This document shows positions 24,829-34,259 of a DNA stretch of 64,000 nucleotides, piece by piece. The notes under the pieces are model-generated. The model was not told where the DNA came from. It saw nothing but the letters and a program-made list of their open reading frames with translations, and made no database searches. Both the position numbers and the translations under genes were made by a program. Positions within the stretch are counted from its first letter, which is position 1; every line of letters begins with the position of its first letter. Source of the DNA: an uncultured Caulobacteraceae bacterium (GTDB lineage: Bacteria > Pseudomonadota > Alphaproteobacteria > Caulobacterales > Caulobacteraceae); contig CAIQJF010000025.1 in NCBI GenBank assembly GCA_903872075.1, positions 1 to 64,000 of the forward strand, written 5' to 3'.

Positions 24829-25791
24829 ATGCTGACCGCCCTCCCCGAATGGCCGCTGTTCGGCTACGCCGACGACGCCCGCCCGGCCCTCGCCACCGCG
24901 CGCGAGGCCGGTCGCCCCCTGGCTCTGGCCACGATTACCGGTCTCGATGGCGGCGGCCCGCGCCCGGTCGGAACCCAGATGACCATTACCGAGGATGAGG
25001 TTTCAGGCTTCCTCTCGGGCGGTTGCCTGGAGGGTGATGTCGTCGCCCATGCTCAGGCGGTGATGACTGATGGCGAACCGCGCCGCCTCGTCTACGGGAC
25101 CGGCAGCCCCTGGCCGGACATTCGACTGTTGTGCGGAGCGCGGATCGAGATCCTGCTCGAGCGGATCGCGCCGGACGACCGTTCCGTGGCAGACCTTCTG
25201 CGCCTGACGGATGTCCGGGCGCCGGCCCTGTGGCGGAGTGACGGCGTACGGCGAGCGTGCGCCGCCGCCGCGACCCCGCCCGCCGACTGGCAAGGGTCCT
25301 TTTCCCGGCGTTTCGATCCTGTCCCCCGTCTGATCGTGCTCGGCTCGGACCCTACCGCCTTGGCGGTCGCGGCCCTCGCCGCGCAGGCGGGCTACGACAC
25401 CACACTGATGCGGCCCAAAGGGCCCCTCACGCCGCCGCCCCTGACCCGAGTCGCCTATCGCCGTGACGACGATCCGGCCGCCGCCCTCGCCGCGCTCGAC
25501 CTCGACCCATGGACCGCGGTGGCCGTCGCAACCCATGACGCGGAGACCGACCATGCGGCCCTCGTCGCCGCCCTGCCCTCGCCCGCCTACTACGTCGGCG
25601 CCCTTGGCGCCCGGAGGCGCCTGGCCGACCGTCAGAGGTGGTTGGGTGAGGCAGGGGTCGCCGAGCCGCACATCGCGCGTCTGCGCGCACCCATCGGATT
25701 GGACATCGGCGGCAAGGCGCCGTGGGAAGTCGCCGTCGCGGTGCTCGCCGAGATCACCGCGGAACGAATCCGGCTGGCCGCAGCCACCTGA
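24829..25791 (+). CDS. XdhC/CoxI-family molybdoenzyme maturation protein
   Basis: 320 residues with both XdhC domains. The N-terminal part has GSxP-like GPRPVGTQM and the conserved SGGCLEGDV with Cys. The C-terminal part is a Rossmann-like domain ending YYVGALGARRRLADR and PIGLDIGGKAPWEVAVAVLAEI. XdhC proteins hold molybdenum cofactor and promote its sulfuration before insertion in xanthine-dehydrogenase-type enzymes. The Rossmann Gly motif, usually GAGH, reads GSDP here. It fits the Mo-hydroxylase encoded 5 kb downstream. Confidence 0.9.
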   Translation: MLTALPEWPLFGYADDARPALATAREAGRPLALATITGLDGGGPRPVGTQMTITEDEVSGFLSGGCLEGDVVAHAQAVMTDGEPRRLVYGTGSPWPDIRLLCGARIEILLERIAPDDRSVADLLRLTDVRAPALWRSDGVRRACAAAATPPADWQGSFSRRFDPVPRLIVLGSDPTALAVAALAAQAGYDTTLMRPKGPLTPPPLTRVAYRRDDDPAAALAALDLDPWTAVAVATHDAETDHAALVAALPSPAYYVGALGARRRLADRQRWLGEAGVAEPHIARLRAPIGLDIGGKAPWEVAVAVLAEITAERIRLAAAT

Positions 25792-25803
25792 AGTGCTACC
25801 CGA

Positions 25804-27000
25804 TCAAACAAGCCGGTCGAGCATCAGAATCTCCACCAGATCGCCCGCAGAGGCTGCCGGCGCCTGGCGGCCACGACGAATGAGCGCATCTGCCTGCGCA
25901 AAGATCGTGACCAGGGATGAATCCTGGTCGCGGAGCGGGGTGACCCACAGAGTCCCGTCGGCAGCGTAAGCTAGGCGCGCGCGCATCCAGTGCTCCCGAT
26001 CACCATTGGCGCCCAGGGCGACATGCGTTCGGGCTGCCCCGATGACCGGTCCGGGCGCGGCCCCCAGCATGGCGCGTAGCAGCGGCTTCAGAAACAGTTC
26101 GGCGCAAACCAGAGCCGAGGCCGGATTGCCGGGCAGGCCGAGGACGGGGCGACCATCGCCCAGGACGCCGAACCAGGTTGGCTTGCCGGGCCGCACGGCG
26201 ACGCTTTCCACCTGCAGGACCAGGCCCAGCTGTTTCAGCGCCGGCTTGACGAGGTCGTGGTCACCGACAGACGCGCCGCCGAGTGTGACGATGAGATCGC
26301 CATCGGCCGCCGCCACAGCCGCCACGGTCGCGGCTTCGGTGTCGCCCACGATAGGAAGGGCCGAGGCGTCCGCGCCCCAGGAGCCCGCCAGGCTCGTCAG
26401 GGCCGTGGAGCCGGAGTTGAATATCTGGAACGGCCTGGGTGAACCGCCGGGCGCCACGACCTCTTCGCCCGTGGCCAGGATCGCCACGCGCGGCCGGACA
26501 TAGGTGTCCAGGCGATCTCGGCCGGCGGCTGCGGCGAGGGACAGGCGCCAGGGGTCGAGACGGGCGCCGGGTTCAAGCAATCGGTCGCCGGCCCGGAAAT
26601 CAAGGCCGGCGGGCCGTATGTGGCGGGGATTGCCCGGTTCCGGCACAAAGACGCTCTCGCCATCCCGGCGTGCATCCTCCTGGATCACCACCGCGTCGGC
26701 GCCATCGGGCACGGCCGCGCCCGTGAAGATGCGCACCGCTTCGCCCGGCCCCAGGGACCCTGGAAAGCCGTGGCCCGCGGCGCTCTCGCCGACGATCCGC
26801 CGCGATCCGGCCCCGTCGGCGGCGCGCACCGCCCAGCCGTCCATAGCGGAGGCGGCGAATGGGGGCTGATCGCGCATCGCGACAACGGCGGCCGCCAGAA
26901 ACCTGCCCTGCGCCTCGCCGAGGATAGGCGTCTCGATGCCCAGGACCGAGACCCCGGCGAGCATCCGGGCCCGCGCGTCCTCGACACTGAGGAGCCTCAC
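25804..27000 (-). CDS. moeA: Molybdopterin molybdenumtransferase
   Basis: 398 residues. MoeA inserts molybdate into adenylylated molybdopterin. Motifs seen are [24 protein letters not shown] and [35 protein letters not shown] and [10 protein letters not shown], with the C-terminal domain IV at the end. The GTG start overlaps the moaC stop in a GTGA arrangement. Last gene of the minus-strand Moco operon. ASAMDG replaces the common NSAMDG, a conservative change. Confidence 0.96.
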   Translation of the reverse strand: MRLLSVEDARARMLAGVSVLGIETPILGEAQGRFLAAAVVAMRDQPPFAASAMDGWAVRAADGAGSRRIVGESAAGHGFPGSLGPGEAVRIFTGAAVPDGADAVVIQEDARRDGESVFVPEPGNPRHIRPAGLDFRAGDRLLEPGARLDPWRLSLAAAAGRDRLDTYVRPRVAILATGEEVVAPGGSPRPFQIFNSGSTALTSLAGSWGADASALPIVGDTEAATVAAVAAADGDLIVTLGGASVGDHDLVKPALKQLGLVLQVESVAVRPGKPTWFGVLGDGRPVLGLPGNPASALVCAELFLKPLLRAMLGAAPGPVIGAARTHVALGANGDREHWMRARLAYAADGTLWVTPLRDQDSSLVTIFAQADALIRRGRQAPAASAGDLVEILMLDRLV

Positions 27001-27485
27001 GCCGCGCGCCAGTCGCCGGAGGCGCCGCCGGATTTCGCAAGGACACGCACGCTCTCGATGATCATGCCCCGGTCGGCGGCCTTCAGCATGTCATAGAGCG
27101 TCAGACAGGCCACGCTCACCGCGGTCAGCGCCTCCATCTCAACCCCGGTCGGGCCGGTGGTCCGAACCCGCGCCGTCACCGCAAGGCCACCCTCCACGGC
27201 GCTCACCGTCACCTCGACCTTGCTCAGCGCCAGCGGGTGGCAGAGGGGGATGAGATCGCTGGTCCGCTTGGCCGCCATCACCCCGGCGAGTTCGGCGACC
27301 GCGAACACATCGCCCTTCTTGCCCTGGCCCGTCACCGCCAGCGCGAGGGTGGCGGGCGCCATGCGCACGAAGCCCTCGGCCAAGGCCTCACGGGCGGTGG
27401 CGGGCTTGTCCGAAACATCCACCATTCGCGCCCGGCCCTCGGCGTCCAGGTGGGTCAGGCCGATCTTCACGCCGGGGCCTGTCAC
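26997..27485 (-). CDS. moaC: Cyclic pyranopterin monophosphate synthase
   Basis: 162 residues from a GTG that overlaps the moaB stop (GTGA). MoaC converts the MoaA product into cyclic pyranopterin monophosphate. Family motifs: [61 protein letters not shown] and the Lys-Asp pair in KAADRGM. A longer frame exists upstream but only adds sequence lacking homology. Confidence 0.96.
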   Translation of the reverse strand: MTGPGVKIGLTHLDAEGRARMVDVSDKPATAREALAEGFVRMAPATLALAVTGQGKKGDVFAVAELAGVMAAKRTSDLIPLCHPLALSKVEVTVSAVEGGLAVTARVRTTGPTGVEMEALTAVSVACLTLYDMLKAADRGMIIESVRVLAKSGGASGDWRAA

Positions 27486-28030
27486 TTTTCCAGCAGCCGG
27501 GGCATGAGCTCGACCATGTTGCAGGGCCGGTGCCGGGAATCGAGCTGGGCGGAGATGACCTTGTCCCAACCATCCTTCACCGCGCCGTTGGAGCCGGGCA
27601 GGCAGAAAATGAACACGCCATCGATGATGCCGGCCAGGGCCCTGGACTGCAGAGTCGAGAGCCCAACCGACTGATAGCTGACAAGGTGGAAGACCATGGA
27701 GAAACCGTCGATCTCCTTGTCCAGAAGCGGGCGCACCGCCTCGGGCGTCACATCCCGGCCGGTGAGGCCGGTGCCGCCGGTGGTGACGATCGCGTCCACC
27801 TGACCGGACGTGGTCCAGGCCTTCACCTGCGCCCGGATCGCCTCCACTTCGTCACGTACAATGGCCCTCCCCGCCAGTTCGTGACCGGCGCCGGCCACCC
27901 GGTCGGCAAGGAGGTGGCCGGATGTATCGCTTGCCGCGTCACGGGTATCGGAGATGGTCAGCACCGCCACACGAACAGGCGTGACGGCAACCGCCTCATC
28001 ATAGCGTCCGCCGGGGGTCAGGGCGTTCAT
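27482..28030 (-). CDS. moaB: Molybdopterin adenylyltransferase (MoaB type)
   Basis: 182 residues. The MogA/MoaB fold is shown by [53 protein letters not shown] and [18 protein letters not shown]. It adenylylates molybdopterin before MoeA inserts molybdenum. The C-terminal [14 protein letters not shown] is typical for MoaB. It overlaps moaC by 4 nt and lies 68 nt downstream of moaE. Confidence 0.95.
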   Translation of the reverse strand: MNALTPGGRYDEAVAVTPVRVAVLTISDTRDAASDTSGHLLADRVAGAGHELAGRAIVRDEVEAIRAQVKAWTTSGQVDAIVTTGGTGLTGRDVTPEAVRPLLDKEIDGFSMVFHLVSYQSVGLSTLQSRALAGIIDGVFIFCLPGSNGAVKDGWDKVISAQLDSRHRPCNMVELMPRLLEK

Positions 28031-28098
28031 GCGTGTCTCCTGGTCTCAAGAGGTGTCTTACCCTCTCCATTTCGGGCTGAGGAGGGAGGGTGCGTCGG

Positions 28099-28551
28099 TT
28101 AGGACGACGGCGCATCCCAGCGCTGGATATCGGAAAGGTCGCGTTTGGTCGGCTCGACCCACCGCTCGCCATCCGCGCCATGTTCCTTCTTCCAGAACGG
28201 CGCCCGCGACTTCAGATAGTCCATCAGGAAATCACAGGCCTCGAACGCCTCGCGGCGATGGGGCGAAGCCGTCAGCACCAGCACGATCGGATCGCCGGGC
28301 GGGATCGGGCCGATCCGGTGGATCACTCGGGCGTCCTGCAGGCCGAAGCGGTCGATCGCGGTCTCTATCAGTGCGGCGATCTGGCTCTCCGTGAAACCCG
28401 GATAGGCCTCAAGTTCCAACGCCGCGGGCTGCGAGGGGTCGCCGCGCGCCAAACCCAGGAAGCTCGCCACCGCGCCGGTCACCGTGCGTCCGGCGCTGAA
28501 AGCGTTCAGCTCCGCACCTGGATCGAAGGTCTCTGTTACGAGCCGAATCAT
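28099..28551 (-). CDS. moaE: Molybdopterin synthase catalytic subunit
   Basis: 150 residues. MoaE forms the dithiolene of molybdopterin using sulfur carried on MoaD. Signature: HRIGPIPPGDPIVLVLTASPHRREAFEAC then FLMDYLKSRAPFWKKE, with the catalytic Lys residues in the last part. The ATG overlaps the moaD stop (ATGA), matching the one-to-one complex the proteins form. Confidence 0.97.
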   Translation of the reverse strand: MIRLVTETFDPGAELNAFSAGRTVTGAVASFLGLARGDPSQPAALELEAYPGFTESQIAALIETAIDRFGLQDARVIHRIGPIPPGDPIVLVLTASPHRREAFEACDFLMDYLKSRAPFWKKEHGADGERWVEPTKRDLSDIQRWDAPSS

Positions 28552-28793
28552 CCGCCGCTCATCGGGGGCAGGAAGGCGACTTCCGCCCCAGGATGCAGAG
28601 CCGCGTCGCCGCGCGCCAGGACCTTGTCCACCGCCGCCTGGACTCCCGGACCTTCCAGGGCGTCGGCCAGCGCGGGATCGGCGGAGCGGATCATGGCTTT
28701 CAACGCGGAGAGCCGCGCCGGCACGGGCTCAAACACGCGTTCGCGCCAGCCCGCCACATCGCGCAGGCGTCCGAACAGGAGCACCCGGGCCAA
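28548..28793 (-). CDS. moaD: Molybdopterin synthase sulfur carrier subunit
   Basis: 81 residues, a ubiquitin-like beta-grasp protein ending in Gly-Gly (PPMSGG), the group that is adenylylated and thiocarboxylated. FGRLRDVAGWRE at the N-terminus and GAEVAFLPPMSGG at the C-terminus are typical. It lies between moaA (3 nt upstream) and moaE (overlapping). Confidence 0.96.
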   Translation of the reverse strand: MARVLLFGRLRDVAGWRERVFEPVPARLSALKAMIRSADPALADALEGPGVQAAVDKVLARGDAALHPGAEVAFLPPMSGG

Positions 28794-28796
28794 GCC

Positions 28797-29834
28797 TCAG
28801 CCCCCCGTCGTCGACATATGGCGGGAGACCGAAGGGGCCGAGCCCCGATCGATCCTGAAATCGTGCCCCTTCGGCTTGCTGTCGACACCGCCGGCGATCG
28901 CGGCGATCAGGCCGGCGTCGTCGGCCCCGGCGCGCAGGACAGCGCGTAAATCCGTGGCGTCTTCCTGCCCAAGGCAGGTGTGCAAAGTGCCCGTGCAGGT
29001 CAGCCGCACCCGATTGCAACCCTCGCAGAAGTTATGGGTCATCGGGGTGATGAAGCCGAGCTTCCCGCCCGTCTCGGCCACCTCCACATAGCGGGCCGGT
29101 CCGCCGGTATTCAACGGCAGATCCTTCAGGGTCCAGTAGCTGGCCAATTCGGCCCGCACGGCCGCGAGGGACAGGAACTGATCGGTGCGGTCTTCGTCGA
29201 CTTCGCCCATGGGCATGGTCTCGATCAGGGTGATCCCATGGCCCCGCTCGTGCGCCCAGCGGATCAACTCGGGAATCTCGGCGGCGTTATCCCGGGCCAG
29301 AGCGACGGCGTTGATCTTCACCTTCAGACCCGCCGCCGCCGCGGCAGCGATGCCAGCCTGGACCTGGGCGAGGCTTCCGCCGCGCGTCAGCCGCTTGAAG
29401 AGATCGGGGTCGAGGGTGTCCATGGACACGTTGACCCTTCGGATACCCAGCCGCGCAAGGTCCGTCGCGAAGGCGGCGAGACGGGTGCCGTTGGTGGTGA
29501 GGGTGAGCTCCTCCAGAGCGCCGTTCTTCAGGTGCCGCGAGAGGCGCTCGATCAGTGTCATCACGCCTTTGCGCACCAGCGGCTCGCCACCGGTCAGGCG
29601 AATCTTGCGCACGCCAAGCCCGACAAACACCGAAGCGACGCGGTCGAGTTCCTCAAGGCTCAGCACCTCCGCCTTCGGCAGGAAGGTCATGTGCTCGGCC
29701 ATGCAATAGACGCAGCGCAGGTCGCAGCGGTCAGTGACGGAGACGCGCAGATAGGTCACCTTGCGCCCCAACCCATCGGTCAGGGCGGCGGTCTGGCGGC
29801 TTTGCGCGGGAGGGCTGGCGTCGTAGGGCGTCAT
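28797..29834 (-). CDS. moaA: GTP 3',8-cyclase
   Basis: 345 residues, radical SAM enzyme that starts Moco synthesis from GTP. The SAM cluster is C37-x3-C41-x2-C44 (RCDLRCVYC), the second cluster is [19 protein letters not shown], and the protein ends in the Gly-Gly needed for activity. The ATG at 29834 is preferred; a TTG two codons upstream is possible, and neither has a clear ribosome binding site. It heads the moaA-D-E-B-C-moeA operon. The transcripts of moaA and the MocA-like gene diverge from a 30-nt gap. Confidence 0.96.
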   Translation of the reverse strand: MTPYDASPPAQSRQTAALTDGLGRKVTYLRVSVTDRCDLRCVYCMAEHMTFLPKAEVLSLEELDRVASVFVGLGVRKIRLTGGEPLVRKGVMTLIERLSRHLKNGALEELTLTTNGTRLAAFATDLARLGIRRVNVSMDTLDPDLFKRLTRGGSLAQVQAGIAAAAAAGLKVKINAVALARDNAAEIPELIRWAHERGHGITLIETMPMGEVDEDRTDQFLSLAAVRAELASYWTLKDLPLNTGGPARYVEVAETGGKLGFITPMTHNFCEGCNRVRLTCTGTLHTCLGQEDATDLRAVLRAGADDAGLIAAIAGGVDSKPKGHDFRIDRGSAPSVSRHMSTTGG

Positions 29835-29864
29835 CTTCAATGTCTACATAGGAGGAAAGCCGCC

Positions 29865-30503
29865 GTGACGACAGGGGCCCATCGATCGACGCCCCTGACC
29901 GGGGACATCCTCAAGCCGCTGCGTTTCGACGCCATCGTGCTCGCCGCGGGCGCGGGAACACGGTTCGGTGGGGGAAAGCTGCTCGCACCCTGGCGCCGTG
30001 GCCTGCTGATCGAAGCCGCCCTGGAAGCTGCCTGCTCGGCGCCAGTGCGTTCAGTGATCCTCGTGACAGGCGCCGATGCGGGCGTGATGCCGGTTGCCCT
30101 GGAATGGGCCATGACCGAGGGTGAGACAGAGCGACTTCGGACAGTCCACGCCCCGGACCATGCGGAGGGCATGGGCGCCAGCTTGCGCGCGGGCGTCGCC
30201 GCCCTGCCAACGGACTGCGGCGGTGTGTTTGTTTTTCTAGGCGATATGCCGCGCATTCCCCACGCGATCCTTCCACGCCTCGCCGCCGCCATGGCGGGCG
30301 GCGCCGCGGCGGCGGCGGCGGTACATGGGGGCCGCCGGGGCCACCCGGCGCTGTTGAGCGCAGCCCTCTTCCCCACTCTCCTCGGCCTTAAGGGCGACGA
30401 AGGCGCGCGCACCGTCCTCAAAGGCCTCGGTGATCGCCTCGCTCTCGTACCGACCGATGACGACGGCGTGCTGTTCGACGTCGATACCCCCGAACAGCTC
30501 TGA
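29865..30503 (+). CDS. MocA/MobA-like nucleotidyltransferase
   Basis: About 212 residues. N-terminal VLAAGAGTRFGGGKLLAPWRR is the NTP-binding loop of the MobA/MocA family, followed by GMGASLRAGVAAL, FVFLGDMPRIPH and HGGRRGHPALL. These residues match MocA, which attaches CMP to molybdopterin (forming MCD) for hydroxylases of the xanthine dehydrogenase family. The GTG start has a strong AGGAGG at 29850-29855. The hydroxylase genes next door support the MCD assignment. Confidence 0.87.
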   Translation: MTTGAHRSTPLTGDILKPLRFDAIVLAAGAGTRFGGGKLLAPWRRGLLIEAALEAACSAPVRSVILVTGADAGVMPVALEWAMTEGETERLRTVHAPDHAEGMGASLRAGVAALPTDCGGVFVFLGDMPRIPHAILPRLAAAMAGGAAAAAAVHGGRRGHPALLSAALFPTLLGLKGDEGARTVLKGLGDRLALVPTDDDGVLFDVDTPEQL

Positions 30504-30537
30504 AATCCGTCCCTGGGCGGCAGCGGCGGATCGCGAC

Positions 30538-32739
30538 CTAGGCTGATACGATCGGCAGGCTGCTGGTCGCCTTGCCGGTCATGGCGAGGAGAGCGTTGGC
30601 CACGGCCGGACCAATCACGGGGCTGCCGGGTTCGCCGACCCCTGTAGGATGTCCAGAGGAGGGAACAATGTAGGTCTCCACGTGCGGAGCTTCGGTCATC
30701 CGCAGCACACGATAGGCGTCGAAATTCTTCTGCTCGACCTCCCCGTCCTTCAGCGTGACCTTGCCGTAGAGGGCCGCCGAAAGACCATAGCAGGTGCCAC
30801 CCTCCATCTGGGAGGCGATCTGGCCCGGAGAGATGGCCGTACCGCAGTCCACCGCGGTGACGACCCGGCCCACGCGCGGCTCGCCGTCCACCAGCTTCAC
30901 CTCGGCGACCTGGGCGACCACCGAACCGAAGCACTCATGGACGGCCACGCCGCGCGTCCAGCCGGCGGCCGGGGACGGCCCAGCCTTTTCCATCGCCAGA
31001 TTCAGCACCGCCAGGTGACGGTTGGCGCCGGCCTTGACATAGAGCGCCCGGCGATAGGCCACCGGATCCTGGCCCGCGGCCTTGGCCAGCTGATCGACCA
31101 TATGTTCCATGACGAAGGCGGTATGAGTGGCCCCAACCGCCCGCCACCAAAGCACCGGCACACCGGCGTCAGGTAGGATCACCTGGGCGTCCACCACCGG
31201 CGTCGCCTTCAGATAAGGTGAGCCCTTGGCGCCCTCGACCGCGCTTTCATCCAGCCCTCCGCCGCCGGCGGGCGATCCCTTCATGATCGATTGGGTGACG
31301 ACACGATGTTTCCAGTGGGCGGGGAAGCCATCATCTCCCAGAGTGACGCTCACCGCATGGTGCACCAGAGGCCGATAGTAGCCGCCGGTCATGTCGTCCT
31401 CGCGGGTCCAGACCAGCTTAACAGGCCGGCCGCCGCCCACATGCTTGGCGATATGGACGCACTCGGAGACATAGTCCGACTTGAAATTGGCCCGGCGCCC
31501 GAAGGAGCCGCCCGCAAACAGGGTCTCGATCTCCACCGAGCCCGGGAGGGCGCCGACGATCATGCCCGTATTGAGCTGGTCCACGGTGGGGATCTGGGAG
31601 CCGAAGGTGAGCTTGTTCTTGCCGCCCCCGATCTCGGCGACACAGTTCATCGGCTCCATCGGCGCATGGGCGAGGTAGGGGAAATCGAAGCTCGCCTCGA
31701 TGACCTTGCCCCCGGCCGGCGCCGGGCCGGATCCGTGGTTGTCGAACACCTGCCACTTGAGGTCGCCAGACGGCTGGGTCTGGCCCGAGGCCAGGGCCTT
31801 GTAGCTGGCGAGGATAGCGTCCGAGCCGCGCTTCTCGGCCTTGCTGTCGTCCCACTCCACCTTGAGAGCGTCGCGGCCCTGGCGGGCGGCGTAGGTGTTC
31901 TTGGCCACCACGGCCACGCCGCTCGGTATTTTGAAGGCGTCCACCACCCCGGGGACGGCCTTGGCCGCCGTGGCGTCGAAACTCTTCACCGTGGCTCCGA
32001 ACTTCGGCGCATGCGCGACCATGGCCGTCAGCATGTTCGGCATATGGACGTCCTGGGTGTACTGCGCCTTGCCGGTGGATTTCAGCCCAGTGTCCTTGCG
32101 CTTGACCCGGTCCGTGCCGATCAGGGTGAAGGTCTTCGGATCCTTCAGAACCGGCGCTTCGGGCGGCTTCACCTTCGCCGCGTCAGCCAGAAGCTCAGCG
32201 AACGTCGCTGACTTGCCGGAGACATGCGACATAACACCGTCTTTCACGCTGATCTCGCCAGGAGCGACCTTCCAACGGTCGGCGGCCGCCGAAACGAACA
32301 TGAATCGGGCCGAGGCGCCGACCTTGCGCAGCTGATCCCAGGAATTGTTGATCGCGGAGGAGCCGCCGGTGCCCTGAACCCCCTGCTGGAGGTTGGCGTA
32401 AGCTTTCAGATTGGCCGGCGCCTGCTCGACCTTCACCTTGTCCCAGTCGGCGTCGAGTTCCTCGGCCACAATGGCGGCCAGGCCCGCGTGATTGCCCTGG
32501 CCGAATTCGATGTGCTTGGAGATGACCGTGACCGAGCCATCGGCCGCGATGCGGATGAAGGGGCCGAAGGGGCCGAAGTCGACATCCTTGGCGCCCAGAC
32601 CCAGCAGCGACATCGGCGAACAGCCCACCAGCAGGGCGCCGCCGGCGGTGACGGCGGCCACGACCAGCACGTCGCGACGCGACGGCGCCGAGCGGCTGAA
32701 TCCCTTTTGGGCGGAGACGGGTTTGACGGGAGCGTTCAT
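30538..32739 (-). CDS. Molybdopterin-binding subunit of a Tat-exported hydroxylase
   Basis: 733 residues. A Tat signal (SRRDVLVVAA followed by a hydrophobic stretch and LLVGC, lipobox-like) opens the protein. It belongs to the isoquinoline 1-oxidoreductase beta / aldehyde dehydrogenase group of the xanthine dehydrogenase family: EFGQGNHAGLAAIVAEELD, GGGRPVKLVWTREDDMTGGYYRP and a C-terminal GVGEPGSPVIGPAVANAL that holds the catalytic Glu. It hydroxylates a heterocycle or aldehyde at a MCD-type site; the substrate is unknown. It follows its iron-sulfur subunit after 14 nt. Export in folded form via Tat is expected. Confidence 0.9.
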   Translation of the reverse strand: MNAPVKPVSAQKGFSRSAPSRRDVLVVAAVTAGGALLVGCSPMSLLGLGAKDVDFGPFGPFIRIAADGSVTVISKHIEFGQGNHAGLAAIVAEELDADWDKVKVEQAPANLKAYANLQQGVQGTGGSSAINNSWDQLRKVGASARFMFVSAAADRWKVAPGEISVKDGVMSHVSGKSATFAELLADAAKVKPPEAPVLKDPKTFTLIGTDRVKRKDTGLKSTGKAQYTQDVHMPNMLTAMVAHAPKFGATVKSFDATAAKAVPGVVDAFKIPSGVAVVAKNTYAARQGRDALKVEWDDSKAEKRGSDAILASYKALASGQTQPSGDLKWQVFDNHGSGPAPAGGKVIEASFDFPYLAHAPMEPMNCVAEIGGGKNKLTFGSQIPTVDQLNTGMIVGALPGSVEIETLFAGGSFGRRANFKSDYVSECVHIAKHVGGGRPVKLVWTREDDMTGGYYRPLVHHAVSVTLGDDGFPAHWKHRVVTQSIMKGSPAGGGGLDESAVEGAKGSPYLKATPVVDAQVILPDAGVPVLWWRAVGATHTAFVMEHMVDQLAKAAGQDPVAYRRALYVKAGANRHLAVLNLAMEKAGPSPAAGWTRGVAVHECFGSVVAQVAEVKLVDGEPRVGRVVTAVDCGTAISPGQIASQMEGGTCYGLSAALYGKVTLKDGEVEQKNFDAYRVLRMTEAPHVETYIVPSSGHPTGVGEPGSPVIGPAVANALLAMTGKATSSLPIVSA

Positions 32740-32753
32740 GTTCCTGATCCCTC

Positions 32754-33233
32754 TCAGACGGTCGCGGACGCGGACTTGGTTGCCGGTCCCTGGGCCGCGG
32801 CGAGCTTGATGGCGGCGCGAACGCGCTGGTAGCAGCCGCAGCGGCAGATATTGCCGTTCATGGCCGCGTCGATCTCGGCGTCGGTCGGATTGGGTGTGTG
32901 GGCGAGCAGGGCGGCGGCCGACATGATCTGGCCGGACTGGCAGTAGCCGCACTGGGGGACGTCGGCCTCAAGCCAGGCCGTCTGAAGCGGGTGAACGCCC
33001 TCGAGGCCTTCGATCGTCGTGACCTTCACACCGTCGAGCGCGGCGATCGGCGTCTGACAGGAGCGCACGGCCACGCCGTTGAGGTGGACCGTGCAGGCGC
33101 CGCACTGGGCGATGCCGCAGCCGTACTTGGCGCCGGTCAGACCCAGTTCATCACGCAGCACCCACAGCAGCGGGGTATCGGGCGCAGCCTCGACGGAGAG
33201 GCTCTTGCCATTGATATCGAGGGTCTTGGGCAT
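32754..33233 (-). CDS. [2Fe-2S] subunit of the Mo-hydroxylase
   Basis: 159 residues. The plant-type ferredoxin cluster is seen as [16 protein letters not shown] with the fourth Cys in RSCQTP, and the helical C-terminal cluster as [11 protein letters not shown] and ICRCGCYQR. It passes electrons from the Mo site towards an acceptor, probably cytochrome or quinone since no FAD subunit is encoded. It has no signal peptide and would be carried out with the Tat-bearing large subunit. Confidence 0.93.
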   Translation of the reverse strand: MPKTLDINGKSLSVEAAPDTPLLWVLRDELGLTGAKYGCGIAQCGACTVHLNGVAVRSCQTPIAALDGVKVTTIEGLEGVHPLQTAWLEADVPQCGYCQSGQIMSAAALLAHTPNPTDAEIDAAMNGNICRCGCYQRVRAAIKLAAAQGPATKSASATV

Positions 33234-33365
33234 GTCGGCTCCGCAGCGTAAGCGTGTCTGAACGATGTTAACTTGCATTCGCAGAAAGGAAAAGACGCCA
33301 CAGCGCGATACCGCGGGAGAGCGCCCCGGTAGGAAACCGCTGGGCTTTTCCAGTAGGGTGCCGCG

Positions 33366-34259
33366 ATGGAGACCTTTCCCGCCTTTTTCCCGTTGAAGGA
33401 CCGCCGGGTGGTCATCGCCGGCGACGGTGAGGGCGCGCACGCCAAGGCGCGGCTGTTCGCCGGGTCTCCGGCTGAGATCGTGCGGGCGAATGACGAGGCC
33501 GGGCTCGATCCGGCAACCTATGCGGGCGCCGACCTGATCTTCGTGGCCAGCTATGATGGCGACTGGGTGGCCCGCGCAGCCGCGGCCGCGCGGACCGCGG
33601 GCGCGCCTCTGAACGTGGTTGATCATCCCGAACTGTCCGACTTCCATACCCCGGCGATCCTCGATCGTGGTCAGGTCGTGGCCGCGATCGGCACGGCGGG
33701 CGCGGCGCCCCTGATGGCGGCCCTACTGCGGGCCGAGCTTGAGGCTCGCTTGTCGGAAGGCGCCGGACGCCTCGCCGCCCTGCTGGGCGAACGCCGAGCG
33801 CCCCTGCGCGCCGCCTTCCCCGATCTTGCGGCCCGCCGCGCCTTCCTGCGCGCCCTTCTGGCCGGCCCTGCCGCGGATGCGGCCGGTGCGGGTGACAACG
33901 ACACTGCGGCCGCCCTCATCGACGCGGCCATCGCGAGCGGATTCAGCGCCGTGGGGCGGATCAGTCTGATCGCGGTTCCAGTCCAGGCCGATCTCATCTC
34001 CGTGCGGGCGCTACGTGCGCTGAACAACGCCGACATCGTCGTCGCCGGAACGGGATCGGACGGACTGATCGCCGCTCATGCCCGCCGCGACGCCGAACAT
34101 TGGAGCCCCGAGCGCGCCCGTCAGGACTCTCTCACGTCCGAAGCCAAGGCGGGCCGGCTGATCGCTGTTCTAGACCGACAAATATCGAAGGACCTGGCTG
34201 CACGGCTCGCCGCGGCAGACGTCACAGTGGAAATTCTCCGTCCGGCCCCCGCCGCATGA
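33366..34259 (+). CDS. Precorrin-2 dehydrogenase-like protein with truncated methyltransferase tail
   Basis: 297 residues. Residues 1-150 match the CysG N-terminal dehydrogenase/ferrochelatase: [17 protein letters not shown] for [44 protein letters not shown] with the catalytic Asp. Helical linker follows. The last 95 residues ([32 protein letters not shown]) look like the start of the uroporphyrinogen-III methyltransferase domain, but the PGDPDLLT motif is lost (VPVQADLIS) and the domain is less than half its normal length. Siroheme-type dehydrogenase activity may remain. Its stop overlaps modB (ATGA). Confidence 0.78.
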   Translation: METFPAFFPLKDRRVVIAGDGEGAHAKARLFAGSPAEIVRANDEAGLDPATYAGADLIFVASYDGDWVARAAAAARTAGAPLNVVDHPELSDFHTPAILDRGQVVAAIGTAGAAPLMAALLRAELEARLSEGAGRLAALLGERRAPLRAAFPDLAARRAFLRALLAGPAADAAGAGDNDTAAALIDAAIASGFSAVGRISLIAVPVQADLISVRALRALNNADIVVAGTGSDGLIAAHARRDAEHWSPERARQDSLTSEAKAGRLIAVLDRQISKDLAARLAAADVTVEILRPAPAA

